Assembly (NCBI GenBank): GCA_938084835.1
Contig: CALKER010000024.1
Coordinates: 1-33,617 of the forward strand
Length of the DNA: 33,617 bases
Source of the DNA: an uncultured Thermoguttaceae bacterium
Lineage (GTDB): Bacteria; Planctomycetota; Planctomycetia; Pirellulales; Thermoguttaceae
Direction of reading: 5' to 3'
The notes under the pieces: generated by a model
Databases searched by the model: none
What the model saw: the letters and a program-made list of their open reading frames with translations, nothing else
Told to the model about the DNA's origin: nothing
Shown: positions 22,904 to 32,293 of the stretch, one piece after another
Layout: each line of letters begins with the position of its first letter
How positions within the stretch are numbered: position 1 is the stretch's first letter
Made by a program: the position numbers and the translations under genes

Positions 22904-25900
22904 TTACCTGCTTGGAGCAGGGGGGGTAGTTAAGGCAACTGACTCGAGGCAGAGGAGTCGAACTGGGCCAATAAGACCGGCTGGCTGGAGCGGCGTATCC
23001 TTCCACAGGCGACGCCATGAGATTGACCACGGGATATTGGTCTCCGTGCTCCTCCTTTCTGGCGGTTGTCCAGCGTCTCCCACCAGTCGATTGTTCCAGT
23101 CGTTGGCTACGCGGATCTTCAACGTATTTGTTCCCGGCCGGACCCATGGCGTGATATCGCACTCCCAAGGGGCAGTCCACAAGGTGCCGACAAGATGATT
23201 GTTGACGACTAACTCAGCAAGAAAATGGACTTCGCCTAAGCTGAGGATAAGCCGCTGACCCCGCGAGAGATTCTGCTCAAGCTCAAAGTTTATTTCGTAA
23301 GTAGCCAGTCCAGAAAAATAGCGAATGGCGGGATTGGAGTGCTCATTCCAGGGGATAAGCTTATCGAAAATTTCTTCGGTCACCGTGTCGAAAGGATGGT
23401 GAAATTGCACCCGCCAAGGTCCCGCGAGCTCCTGCACTTGAGGTGCCGCCTGAACACTCAACGGGGGGCCACCGTCAAGGTGGACTAAGTAAGCTCCCGG
23501 CTCGCGGAAAATAAGCAGGGGTTCTTCTTTACAGCCGGAGGGTCGCACCAGAATGGAGGGTTCAGTGTCGGAGGGAACAAGTTCCGACCGACCATTCTTC
23601 TGGACCGCGGTAATCCTTGTTTGCGGGACTTTGGATTGTGAATTGCCCTTAGCATGTCGCGGGAAGATGGCAAAGATCGTTCCTCGCGGTGGGAGCTGCA
23701 AATAAACCAACTGCCGAGTTTCGCCAGGCCGCCAGATCGGTGCCTTGATCATGCTGCCGATTGCCGGGTCCCAAAGCTCCGGTGCGTTTCCCTCTGTCCG
23801 AAAGGAGACCCAACGATTTTGCCAATGATTGGTCTTATTCCAAATGAAGTACACATCCGCTTCCAACCCCCGTCGGTGAACAAAATCAAGGGGCCAGCCT
23901 TGGCACGCATGGCCTGAAAGGCTCCCGGGCTCCCCCCGGGCTTGTGGATCTTCCAACCAAAAATCGGGTAACACGCCCTGTTCCAGGAGCGCTTCCCGGA
24001 CAGTTTTACCCCAAATCACTCGTCCTTGCCCAACACGTCTTTCCCCCTGCGGGGATCGCGGATGCGGTCCCCACAGTTTCCGGACAACTTCTTGAAGCTG
24101 TTGATCACATTGCGGATAGCCGCTAAGCGAGACGCTTCGCTCGGGAGGTGGTCCGATAATGATAAGTCCTTTGTCCACAAGTTCGGCCAGCCGGCTCAAT
24201 ACTGCCGGAGAGATTTCCCGCCTATCTGGAAGGACGAGCACGGCATAGCCTGGGGTTTGGTCCGGCCAAAAGACGAGGCGTCCCCTGTGGATATCCGCGC
24301 GAGTAAGTAGGACTTCTTCGTTACAAACGTCGTAATCGTAACCGAGGCCAAGCCGAGGATCGACGTGTTTCGGCGGCACATAGTTGAAGCCTCCGTCGCC
24401 GTAATAGTAGCACACATCAGCCAGGTATTGCCCGTACTGCAGCAGGGCCGAACAGCGGGCAATGTAATCCACAAAGGCGCCAGCTAAGGGCCACCATGCT
24501 ATATGGGGCGAGAAGTGAGTACCGGCATGATACACCCACCCGGGAAGCTTGACGTCTCCGGGGCGATGCGCCGACGTATGAAAGGTGAAATGATTTGCCC
24601 CTTCCGCGAAAGCACGATCCGCAATTGGCTTCAGCTGCCATGGGCCATCTTGCCAGTGCCGCCAACTTGTAAACGCCTCCATATCCACCTGCTTTTTGCC
24701 ATAGATATTGGCCGCACATGCCGTCTCCTTCACCACCCAGATATCATGCTCGATCCAAAACTCACCGCGGGGGATGTCCACAGCCCCTTGTGCCTGGAGG
24801 GCATCCACGGGGACCTGGTGAAGGGGAAGTCCTGGACCTCCCGCCTCGGCGCACAGCCGCAGTCCGTGTTTGCCACAGATTTCTGCCGCTTTGCGATAGA
24901 AGCCGTCGACAAGAAGCTCTCCCAAGGTTTTGCGGAAATCGTGGAGAAACCGGCGTGTTTCTCCCCAGGTGCCAATTATGTAGCCATCAAGAGCCGGCAA
25001 GTAACGCCGCATATCATAGCCCCGTCTTTGGCGAAACTCGTCCAAAAACTTGGGGGTCCAGGTGGCTCCCCGCACCTCGTAGCTACAGGCGTAAAGCTGC
25101 CGCAGGGAACCTCCCAGCTCCGGTCCGAGGTGCTCCTTCAGCCGGGAAATGATGTAGTGAAAGTGAAAAGCGGTGGCGTCAGGATTTAGGTGATCCAGAA
25201 CTAAGCCCCCCGAATGGGGGCTAGGCAGTACCAGCCGTTGCCCTGTGTTAGTGCACCCGTAACGGATGATCCGCCACCGACCTGGCGGGACCTCCCAAGT
25301 GAGGAATCCTTCCGAATCAAGTTTATCGGTAAGGTCTATCACTTTGTCAACATGAGGTATCTCCAACGGAGCCGGCTCTGCCGAGCTCCAGACGCCCTTC
25401 GGCTGGTCTTTAACGGCATCGTGGATGCACGCAGCCGATCCAGGCCCATCCATTGAGGCCTGTGATCCCCACCACAAAAGTGCAGCTCCTGTGCGTGTGC
25501 CGTCCGGGGTGAACATGCTGGCTACGTTGAGACCATTCTGATTGTAAAGCTCCCATTCCGCCAAGTCGTATCCCGAGAGCTCTTCTAAGTGGCTCTCGAG
25601 AAGTTCCAGCATGGCATAGCGAGCTGTTGTGGGCTTAAAACGAAACTCCTGCGGGCCGATCTCCGGTCGAAGTGTTCCTCGCAGCACCAACTGGAAGGCT
25701 TCCGGCTCGTCGCTTGTCGACGAAAGCCACACCGCAAATTCTTTTACCTGCCGAACGGGCTTGTCGTTTTGATCAGCCCGCGAAGGTGCTTGATAAAAAA
25801 CCGTTCGATCTACCAAGTGTAAATCTGTTCCAAGGAGCCGGAAAACGAAGAACTCCTTTTTTCGGGGTGGATCATCGGGCATAGCTAGCACTGCAACGTC

Positions 25901-26503
25901 CCGGTAGAAGCTGAGACGACCGGTCTCGTCCCGAGGGGCCTGCGCCGGCACGGGAGGTAACGGTAAACGTTCCCGGCGGTAGCCCGGGCCTTCCCAAAGC
26001 ACTGTAACTCGGTAGAGTGCCATGGAGGCGAGCTCCGAGGGGATCCACGGGCCTCCCGCATTCCAACTGCTCGAGGTAATGAGCCCTACCTCCATCCCGA
26101 GCTTGTTTGCCTGACGGACAGCCTCAGCGAATGCCTCAAGCCATGCGTGGCTCAGGAATGCCGGACCTGCGGGCAGTGGTTTATCCCAGCTCCGGGCACC
26201 GATGTCAAAGACGTACACACCACGTATACCTTTACCTGCCAATTCGGCAAGTTCCTGTTTCAAGGCTGATTTGTCCACCACTCCGTTAAGCCAGCACCAA
26301 TAAACAGCAGGCCGAGCAGCAGCCGGGGGATCGAGGAAAAGTAGCTCTAGGTTTTGATATGTTTCGCCCCCCGATTCGCGCGCGTAAGCAAAACGATCCG
26401 GTTGCAGAAGGTTCCCCCGGCCCGTAAAGTTGGCGGTGAGGGCGGCCAGCGTCAGCGACAAAGACACATAAATTCTTCGAAGAAAGGATTCCGTTCGGGA
26501 CAT
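22904..26503 (-). CDS. Exported GH106-like alpha-L-rhamnosidase
   Basis: About 1199 residues from the ATG at 26503, which has AAGGG nine bases upstream. The longer start at 26512 would be a TTG. Residues 1-27 form a signal peptide (RRIYVSLSLTLAALTANF). From about residue 62 the GH106 opening is clear: ARPAVYWCWLNGVVDKSAL, GKGIRGVYVFDIG, then MEVGLITSSSWNAGGPWIP. Later pieces include DHLNPDATAFHF, LFVDGF-like YRKAAEICGKHGLRLCAEAGGPG and ANHFTFHTSAHR. The C-terminal part (about 1028-1190) is a galactose-binding-like beta-sandwich: GPWRVQFHHPF, TYEINFELEQ, ELVVNNHLVGTLWTAPWECD, NTLKIRVANDWNNRLVGD. The family removes alpha-L-rhamnose from pectic (RG-I/RG-II) and related glycans. Catalytic acids are not assigned with certainty: Glu553 (CAEAGG) and Glu609 (MEAFTSW) lie in conserved-looking segments. 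Confidence 0.88.
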   Translation of the reverse strand: MSRTESFLRRIYVSLSLTLAALTANFTGRGNLLQPDRFAYARESGGETYQNLELLFLDPPAAARPAVYWCWLNGVVDKSALKQELAELAGKGIRGVYVFDIGARSWDKPLPAGPAFLSHAWLEAFAEAVRQANKLGMEVGLITSSSWNAGGPWIPSELASMALYRVTVLWEGPGYRRERLPLPPVPAQAPRDETGRLSFYRDVAVLAMPDDPPRKKEFFVFRLLGTDLHLVDRTVFYQAPSRADQNDKPVRQVKEFAVWLSSTSDEPEAFQLVLRGTLRPEIGPQEFRFKPTTARYAMLELLESHLEELSGYDLAEWELYNQNGLNVASMFTPDGTRTGAALLWWGSQASMDGPGSAACIHDAVKDQPKGVWSSAEPAPLEIPHVDKVIDLTDKLDSEGFLTWEVPPGRWRIIRYGCTNTGQRLVLPSPHSGGLVLDHLNPDATAFHFHYIISRLKEHLGPELGGSLRQLYACSYEVRGATWTPKFLDEFRQRRGYDMRRYLPALDGYIIGTWGETRRFLHDFRKTLGELLVDGFYRKAAEICGKHGLRLCAEAGGPGLPLHQVPVDALQAQGAVDIPRGEFWIEHDIWVVKETACAANIYGKKQVDMEAFTSWRHWQDGPWQLKPIADRAFAEGANHFTFHTSAHRPGDVKLPGWVYHAGTHFSPHIAWWPLAGAFVDYIARCSALLQYGQYLADVCYYYGDGGFNYVPPKHVDPRLGLGYDYDVCNEEVLLTRADIHRGRLVFWPDQTPGYAVLVLPDRREISPAVLSRLAELVDKGLIIIGPPPERSVSLSGYPQCDQQLQEVVRKLWGPHPRSPQGERRVGQGRVIWGKTVREALLEQGVLPDFWLEDPQARGEPGSLSGHACQGWPLDFVHRRGLEADVYFIWNKTNHWQNRWVSFRTEGNAPELWDPAIGSMIKAPIWRPGETRQLVYLQLPPRGTIFAIFPRHAKGNSQSKVPQTRITAVQKNGRSELVPSDTEPSILVRPSGCKEEPLLIFREPGAYLVHLDGGPPLSVQAAPQVQELAGPWRVQFHHPFDTVTEEIFDKLIPWNEHSNPAIRYFSGLATYEINFELEQNLSRGQRLILSLGEVHFLAELVVNNHLVGTLWTAPWECDITPWVRPGTNTLKIRVANDWNNRLVGDAGQPPERRSTETNIPWSISWRRLWKDTPLQPAGLIGPVRLLCLESVALTTPPAPSR

Positions 26504-27426
26504 CTTGAACAACCCTTTTCACCGGCGCTGATTGCGACACTTCGCACAGCTTTGCTGATGTCAGCTCCGTTGATACTTTGTTGTTTGTCCTTGAGTTATT
26601 GGCGAAATGTTACGTCCCCCTTTGGAGGTTTCCTAGGAGCGGCGCGGCTTCGTACCACACCGCCAGGAAAGAGCGGGAGTTCTATCCTTGGGAGCTTTTC
26701 CTCTTAGGCCTTACGGAAGCTACTTGCTTGAAAAAAGAATTTTTAGCATTTTCCCGGCACCACCTGTACCCTCTTGCCCGCAGTAAAGGTGGTGCTCGTG
26801 ATCTCTTATGCGTAAATGAGACGATGTAGCAACGCAAGGGGATTTTCGAACCTGTAGGCGCGCCTGTTTCGCGCTGGTGAGGTCATTTTGGCCATGGGGC
26901 GCCGAAAGAATTTGTGGCTCAATCTCGGGCATCCTTTCCGAAAATAGAGGGCGGGTAGTTACTCCGGAATCAGTCGCCAAGATTATGCTGGCACAATTCT
27001 TTGACACAGTTTAGTCGGGGAAAGAGGCCTCACATAGCCGCCCGCATAAAGGTCCGTTTGGGAGGGAGGAGAATCCTGCCGCTCCAAAAGTTAGTCGGAA
27101 ACCCCTGCAGTTGGTTCGAGCAAAGTCCACTCCCGGATCATTTCGCACTCAACTCGCATTTTTTCCGGGGGAGGAAATTCCCCGGTTTATTAGCTGCCTT
27201 TCTTCACCCTGGCGTGACCCGCTGTCACTTTAAGGGTAGGAACAGGCTTTCGAATGGCAGGAAGAAGTCTCCCGCCGTGATTGGCGGGAGAGGATCGTGC
27301 TGGCCCGAAGGCTCTCCTGGCTGCGGGTATTGTTTACGACTTGGGCAGGTGGGATAAGAGCTTTAGCCAGGCCGGGCTTGCTGAACTCTGAACGAGTACC
27401 AAGCCATTTTTGTTTACCAAGCCTTT
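26504..27426. other. Long region without a supported gene
   Basis: 923 bases between two minus-strand genes. Several ORFs of 80-118 codons exist on both strands, but their translations are Arg/Ser/Cys-rich, without ribosome sites or recognisable motifs. The right part carries a perfect nine-base inverted repeat at 27268-27291. The left end must hold the rhamnosidase promoter. It could contain an unrecognised RNA or a decayed gene. Confidence 0.35.
27268..27291. terminator. Perfect nine-base inverted repeat (terminator-like, no T-run)
   Basis: TCTCCCGCC (27268-27276), loop GTGATT, GGCGGGAGA (27283-27291). It lies about 135 bases beyond the stop of the minus-strand gene ending at 27427, so it may terminate that transcript. 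No T-run follows on either strand, so it could also be a protein-binding palindrome. Confidence 0.4.
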
Positions 27427-27834
27427 TTATTTATTGCCTTCCGCAATTCGTCGGTAGGCGTCTCGCTCGCGACGGGTGGCCTCGAGATCAAAGATCAAAT
27501 ACTTCATGTCGAGCCTAAGCTGGGCGAGAGCTTCCTGGACGAGCCCGAGGACCTTTCGTCGCCGCCGCGCACTTTCGATCACTCGCTCAAGCACGGGCTC
27601 CAAGCGAATTCGAAAGTGTTCTGGAAGTGCTGCGACCTCCGCCATTAGCTCGCGGAGTTCCTGGGGAATAGCTTCGGGATCATCGCCGACAAACCGTGAG
27701 GGTGCCATCATCTCTGCTTCGATACCTGCGAGTTGAGAGCCGAAATCGATCCGCTGCGGTGCCACAGTTTGCCTCTCTAACCGGGCGTTATTAAGGACCT
27801 TCAGAACACTGGAGTCAACCGAAGCGAATCGCAT
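27427..27834 (-). CDS. Small helical protein of unknown function
   Basis: A 135-residue protein, mostly charged alpha-helix. An N-terminal part (KVLNNARLERQ, IDFGSQLAGIEAEM) is followed by a region with EAIPQELRELMAEVAALPEHF, a basic segment ESARRRRKVLGLVQEAL and a C-terminal helix with a long Leu/Arg heptad-like pattern (QLRLDMKYLIFDLEATRRERD) that may form a coiled coil. Codon use and amino-acid balance look like a real gene. No family is recognised. The helical, basic character would fit a small regulatory or adaptor protein, but that is inference. No strong ribosome site precedes the ATG at 27834. It is divergent from the large exported protein. Confidence 0.65.
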   Translation of the reverse strand: MRFASVDSSVLKVLNNARLERQTVAPQRIDFGSQLAGIEAEMMAPSRFVGDDPEAIPQELRELMAEVAALPEHFRIRLEPVLERVIESARRRRKVLGLVQEALAQLRLDMKYLIFDLEATRRERDAYRRIAEGNK

Positions 27835-28103
27835 TCCGTTATGTGATTCTCTTCGATCTGAGACGTAAACCTTTTCTTAAAAAAGACTTGCGTCTTAACT
27901 GCAGAGACCATGGCGTCGCTGTGTTGCCAAAAATACACATGATGCTCTAGCCGGGAAGTTCCTCCGAACGTTATAAGCAACACGAATTGCCCAGCTTTGC
28001 CAGCCCGGCATAAGAGAGGGATCCAGGTCGGTATGGCCGTTTGAGGGGGAAGGAAAGGGTGGCTCGCAGACACGGAAGTTTAAGCGTCATGCGGGGTGAC
28101 TCC
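27835..28103. other. Divergent promoter region
   Basis: 269 bases between divergent genes. On the minus strand a small hairpin AAGAC-GCAA-GTCTT (27883-27896), with a GNRA-type loop, is followed by a T-run, about 50 bases before the start of the small helical protein. It may be an attenuator-like element in its leader, but the stem is only five bases. No gene or riboswitch is recognised. Confidence 0.3.
28093..28099 (+). promoter_or_regulatory. Ribosome binding site GGGGTGA deciding the start at 28104
   Basis: GGGGTGA matches the 16S rRNA 3' end and sits four bases before ATG 28104. The alternative ATG 28089 and TTG 28041 have weaker sites. Confidence 0.55.
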
Positions 28104-31100
28104 ATGGACACTGTGCTGATGCCACAGGTGAATGGAAACGTGGCCCTCAGATCGGTAGGGGGGTTAATTCTGGCAGTTTGGCTTGGGGTTGGTGTTCTGC
28201 GAGATAGCTTTGCCATGTCCGGGTTCGGGGTGGGCCCGGGGCTTGCGCCTTCTACCGGAGGGAGCGCCTGGACTTTGGAGGGAAACCGGAATCAATACCG
28301 ATTAATCTCTCAGCAAGTACTCCAGGAGGCGCCGCCGCAGGCTCCGGCCGGTTTTTCCGGCACTTGGCAGGTTTTAGCCCTAGAAGGAACGGCAAGAACC
28401 CAAATTTCTGTAATCCATCCTTTGCCGAAAAGTAGGGTGATCGACGAGTTAAAGATATCGGTAGCGATTCTTGCAGAGCGGCCTGGTGCTCGGCTTCGTG
28501 TGCGTGTGGTCTTTCCTTACAGCCGAAACCCGTCCACCGGCGAACCGCTCCGGTTTGTGCTCCTTGGCCCCGAGTACAACCGGTACGGTAAATGGGAGGT
28601 GCTTTCGTTGGAGGACATACCTCGCCTCATCAGCAAGCAGCTTTTTGTGCTGCGGGCCGAATACGGACCTGACGTGGACCCTAAGGGGGCATATATCGAT
28701 CAAGTGGGTGTAAATATCTACTTAGATAATTACCGAACTAATATAATTCTTGGCCCGCCGCGGGTGGTTGGATTTGTGTCAGCAGAGGCAGAACCTCCCC
28801 TGCGGAATTCTCCCTGGGATCCCGCGAACCTTCCGCCCTATGGCGGCGAAGGCCGGCAAAACCCCTCCTTTAGGGTAGTGAGAACCCCAGCATTGGCTGC
28901 AGGCTCCTTTGGGCAGCTAAATTTGGGTCTTCAGCGTGACTTGAACTCAGCCCTTAATCTAGGGGTTTCAATACCCGCAGACAGTCTCAATGGCCTGTCG
29001 CCCCCTCAACCGCAGAGCCTCTCATTAAAGGACGGGCCGCCGCGGATGGTCACACCGTCGCACAGGAATCCGGTCGAAGGAACTGGGGGAGAATCTGGGA
29101 AGGACTCCTTGAACTTTGGAGTTGGCCACGCTGGGTTCGAAGTCGATTTGGCAGGGCTGGACCCATTCCAAGATTTGAGCGTTGCCCCGGCGGTCGGCCT
29201 TGCCGGCGCCGCTAGTGGAGAAGGGTTCGGGGTTTCAAGTGCCAATTTAAATATCCGCGAGCAGGACGCATTTTCGAGCGGTCCTGCTTCAGCCAATTTT
29301 GGCGAAAATCTTTCAGCTCAGCCCCCGAATGAAAGCTCGCACACACCGTTGGTTGGGAAAATTAGTGGGGTGCAGGGATTGCCCGTCGTGCCTTTCAGTT
29401 CAAATCTGCCTGGCCAGCAACACGCTCCCAGGCTGGCCGGCTCGTCCCTTTTTGCAGGTTTTCGGCCGATTTTCCCGCGTCTGATCACGTGGCAAGGTGA
29501 ACCTCTAATTATTTTGAAACAGACGGGGTTTAACGGCATCTGGGTGACCGGCTCAGTGTCTGCGGATTTGTTAAGGGAGTCGAAACGGGTTGGCTTGTGG
29601 GTCGTGGCGCCCCCCCCAGTCTCCGACTCACATGCCGCCGAGCAGGTGGTCCCGTTTGGTCCTTATCCTTCTTCTCATGCGGCTTCACCAGAAGGTTGGG
29701 AACAGCTTCTTGCTTGGAATTTGGGGCATCAATTGGGTCGTGGGGCACTTCCGCGGGTCCGTCAGACGGCGGAGTACATTCGGACGTTGACTTGGCGGCA
29801 GGATGCTCCTTGCGTGGCACACGTGCTGGATGGCACCCGAGAAATGAGCCGCTTGTGCGACATTCTTGTCTTTGAGCGGCCTTTATGGGAAGAAGGACTA
29901 ACGCTTACGAATTGGGCCAGTTGGCTCCGGCTTCGTAGCGAGTTGGCTCGCCCGGGAACACCTTTTTGGGGCGGGATTCCCGTTCACCTTCCGCCATGGG
30001 TGCGCGAACAGCTTCAGCTTGTTGGGCTGGGAGAACACGCTGACTATGAACCGTCTTGGACAGCCGTTCGATCGGCAGCGTTAGTAGCCGTTGGGGTCGG
30101 GGCCCGAGGCCTTGTTTTTACTACAGCGGGACGGGTCGACGGAAACGATCCGGGCAGTCAATTCCGTCGGATGGTGCTTCAGCTTCTTCAGCTAGAGCTA
30201 GAGATGCTCGAACCTTTCCTTGCAGGGGGAACACTGGTCAATTCGGAGCTCAAATCGCCGGAGGGCTTCCGCGCCGCACTTTTTCGTACGGAGCGAGCCC
30301 GACTTGTTGTGTTGGTCCCCGAGGCATCCGCCCTGGAAGCAAGGGATGCTGGAACCGCCGGATGGGTTGAGTTGACCTTTACAATCCCGGGCGTGCCCGA
30401 GGCTTATCGTGCCTATTTGCTTTTGCCCGGAAGTGTTCGACCTGTGCGGCATCGGCGCACAGCGGGAGGTATTCAGGTTTCGATAGACCAATACATCCTT
30501 GGAGCCCATATTCTTTTGACAAACGAGCCAACAGTGTTGGCGGCAATGAGCGAACGGGCAACCCAAGTAGGCCCTACGGCCTCAAGTCTGCTCCGCCACC
30601 TAACGGCTCAATGCTTAGTTCGCCGCGGATCGGCAACTGCCGATGGCAAATTTCTACCCGCAAGTACGCCTGAGCAAAAAACGAGTGTGCGGGAAAAAGC
30701 GCAAGCGTGGCTTCGCCAGTGTGACGATCGTTTCAGGTTAGCCGATTACGCCGAGGCCTGGGTGGCCGCGCAACAAGCTTATCGGGTGCTCTTAGCCGGG
30801 CCCGTAGGTCCTTTTCCATCCAGCATTTCGGGCTCAACGAGTACAACGATAATATCTCACCCCGTGGGTTGTGTCTTTCCTGGTAATGAAAGGCACCTTA
30901 ACGGCGGAGCTTCGCGCCGTGGGTTTCGTGAGAATGGGGAGGAGCTTTTGGTCGGCTGCGACTTTGAGGATTTGTCGCTTCTTGTTCAATTAGGCTGGCG
31001 ACATTATTTGAATCCAAGCGAGCCTGCTGCCGGTCAGGTGTTGCTATCTGCTCAAGCCGCATATCGTGGGCAAAGTGGGTTGGAATTGCGGGCAGAGCCT

Positions 31101-31478
31101 GCCTCCGGCGCCGCTTCTCAGCCGTTGTTGGAGTCGCCCCCCTTGTGGCTTGTTTCGCCACCTTTGTCTCCCCCACCAGGAGGATGGGTAGTGATTTCCA
31201 TGTGGGTCCGCATTCCCGAGGAAATTCGAGGAAGCATTGATGGACTCATCATTGCGGATTCGTATGGGGGGCTGCCCATGGGTGTCCGCCTGCGAAAGAC
31301 CACAGGTTGGCAGCGGGTAGAACTTCATCGCCGCGTGCCTAACAATCGATCTTTGGAGGTTCTTATAGCGCTCAGTGGGTACGGAGTCGCCTTTGTTGAT
31401 GAGATGACCGTGAACTGGGTGCCCGACGAGGTGCCTCGGGCCAGCGTTCTGCCCGATGTGGATCCTTTCCGGCGCTAG
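28104..31478 (+). CDS. Large exported multidomain protein of unknown function
   Basis: About 1124 residues from the ATG at 28104, chosen because GGGGTGA lies four bases before it. An ATG at 28089 and a TTG at 28041 are alternatives. Residues 13-38 form a signal-like segment (GLILAVWLGVGVLRDSF). Residues 60-230 are beta-rich (FSGTWQVLALEGTARTQISV, RLRVRVVFPYSRNP). Residues 240-440 are low-complexity, rich in Gly/Ser/Asn/Pro with NLG-type repeats, and look like a flexible linker. From about 445 to 760 there is an alpha/beta region that resembles a TIM-barrel-like glycoside-hydrolase scaffold (ITWQGEPLIILKQTGFNGIW, CVAHVLDGTREMSRLCDILVFERP, GARGLVFTT), with no assigned catalytic residues. Residues 945-1110 look like a carbohydrate-binding-type beta-sandwich (CDFEDLSLL, GLELRAEPASG, VVISMWVRIP). 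Planctomycete-specific in character. Function unknown. Confidence 0.8.
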   Translation: MDTVLMPQVNGNVALRSVGGLILAVWLGVGVLRDSFAMSGFGVGPGLAPSTGGSAWTLEGNRNQYRLISQQVLQEAPPQAPAGFSGTWQVLALEGTARTQISVIHPLPKSRVIDELKISVAILAERPGARLRVRVVFPYSRNPSTGEPLRFVLLGPEYNRYGKWEVLSLEDIPRLISKQLFVLRAEYGPDVDPKGAYIDQVGVNIYLDNYRTNIILGPPRVVGFVSAEAEPPLRNSPWDPANLPPYGGEGRQNPSFRVVRTPALAAGSFGQLNLGLQRDLNSALNLGVSIPADSLNGLSPPQPQSLSLKDGPPRMVTPSHRNPVEGTGGESGKDSLNFGVGHAGFEVDLAGLDPFQDLSVAPAVGLAGAASGEGFGVSSANLNIREQDAFSSGPASANFGENLSAQPPNESSHTPLVGKISGVQGLPVVPFSSNLPGQQHAPRLAGSSLFAGFRPIFPRLITWQGEPLIILKQTGFNGIWVTGSVSADLLRESKRVGLWVVAPPPVSDSHAAEQVVPFGPYPSSHAASPEGWEQLLAWNLGHQLGRGALPRVRQTAEYIRTLTWRQDAPCVAHVLDGTREMSRLCDILVFERPLWEEGLTLTNWASWLRLRSELARPGTPFWGGIPVHLPPWVREQLQLVGLGEHADYEPSWTAVRSAALVAVGVGARGLVFTTAGRVDGNDPGSQFRRMVLQLLQLELEMLEPFLAGGTLVNSELKSPEGFRAALFRTERARLVVLVPEASALEARDAGTAGWVELTFTIPGVPEAYRAYLLLPGSVRPVRHRRTAGGIQVSIDQYILGAHILLTNEPTVLAAMSERATQVGPTASSLLRHLTAQCLVRRGSATADGKFLPASTPEQKTSVREKAQAWLRQCDDRFRLADYAEAWVAAQQAYRVLLAGPVGPFPSSISGSTSTTIISHPVGCVFPGNERHLNGGASRRGFRENGEELLVGCDFEDLSLLVQLGWRHYLNPSEPAAGQVLLSAQAAYRGQSGLELRAEPASGAASQPLLESPPLWLVSPPLSPPPGGWVVISMWVRIPEEIRGSIDGLIIADSYGGLPMGVRLRKTTGWQRVELHRRVPNNRSLEVLIALSGYGVAFVDEMTVNWVPDEVPRASVLPDVDPFRR

Positions 31479-31647
31479 CCAACGACCGCAGCACAAATCT
31501 CCCTGCCATGGTGTTTAATGGTTCCAAACTTTTTCTGTCCAATAGACGAATCAGTCGAAGATCCCACCCCACCAGTTGACAGATCTTAACTTCCTACGAA
31601 AAGATTCAAAAGCTCCCAAAGCTCCTTAATGGCAGGACCGGTGGTCT

Positions 31648-32082
31648 TTAGGGCCTGATCCATGTGGCGGGGACTTCGAAATTTTGCTCACTCGGTCCTT
31701 TCGGTAAATCGACCGATGTTTGCCACTCGGGGAACAACGGGGTACCTTCCGGGAAGAATTCATCTCCGCTAGCTTCGCCGCTTAAACCGGTTATCCGGAC
31801 TTTATGGGGACCACCGATATGCCCTAGACCCTCGCGTCGGGAATCGTACTTGCCATTGCGAATTTTTAACGCAACTGCCGGCCCAGAATTACCTTTGGCC
31901 ACATCCGGTTCGAGCATCACAGTTCCGGCGGGTACCGGCTTGCCCTGATAGGTGACCGTTCCCCAAATCGGATATTTTCGAGGATCGGTTTTGCCACCAC
32001 ACCCCGTGGTAATTAGCAACCCAATCCCTGTAGCGAAGCACACAAAGGTTAGAAAGGTTCTCTGACTCAAGATGAGAAGCAT
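31648..32082 (-). CDS. Small lipoprotein with carboxypeptidase-regulatory-like beta domain
   Basis: A 144-residue protein. The hydrophobic N-terminus ends in LLITTGCGG, a lipoprotein cleavage site typical of planctomycetes, with a Cys at about residue 28. The mature part has the pattern IWGTVTYQGKPVPAGTVMLEPD followed by NGKYDSRREGLGHIGGPHKVRITG, a small Ig-like (CarboxypepD_reg-like) fold that is very common in planctomycetes right after DUF1559 genes. Its function is unknown. A structural role at the cell envelope is usually assumed. GGGAGG with a seven-base spacer precedes the ATG at 32082. It lies 211 bases downstream of the DUF1559 gene in the same direction, so the pair may form an operon. 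Confidence 0.88.
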   Translation of the reverse strand: MLLILSQRTFLTFVCFATGIGLLITTGCGGKTDPRKYPIWGTVTYQGKPVPAGTVMLEPDVAKGNSGPAVALKIRNGKYDSRREGLGHIGGPHKVRITGLSGEASGDEFFPEGTPLFPEWQTSVDLPKGPSEQNFEVPATWIRP

Positions 32083-32293
32083 TTTTGCCCTCCCGGAAAG
32101 TAAATAGCAGTATTGGCCGACGGCTTCTAACCCTCTCGTTTAGTTTTGAAAGAAAGTACGGTCCGTCCACATTCTGGTTGCTCGCGGCACGACCTGCGAT
32201 TTGATCCGCCTCAGCTCCCAAGTTCCCCGGTAGGCCATCCGTCATCCACAGGTCTCTCATCTGACGCATGACTTGGGGAGGGAGCCGAACTCT
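32083..32293. other. Intercistronic region between the DUF1559 and lipoprotein genes
   Basis: 211 bases with no gene. ORFs seen here continue into the lipoprotein gene in another frame and are shadows. No T-run hairpin is recognised. Confidence 0.35.

Noticed and set aside
24503..25189. 228-codon plus-strand ORF
   Set aside because: It lies entirely antisense to the GH106-like gene, whose protein motifs are clear in the other strand.
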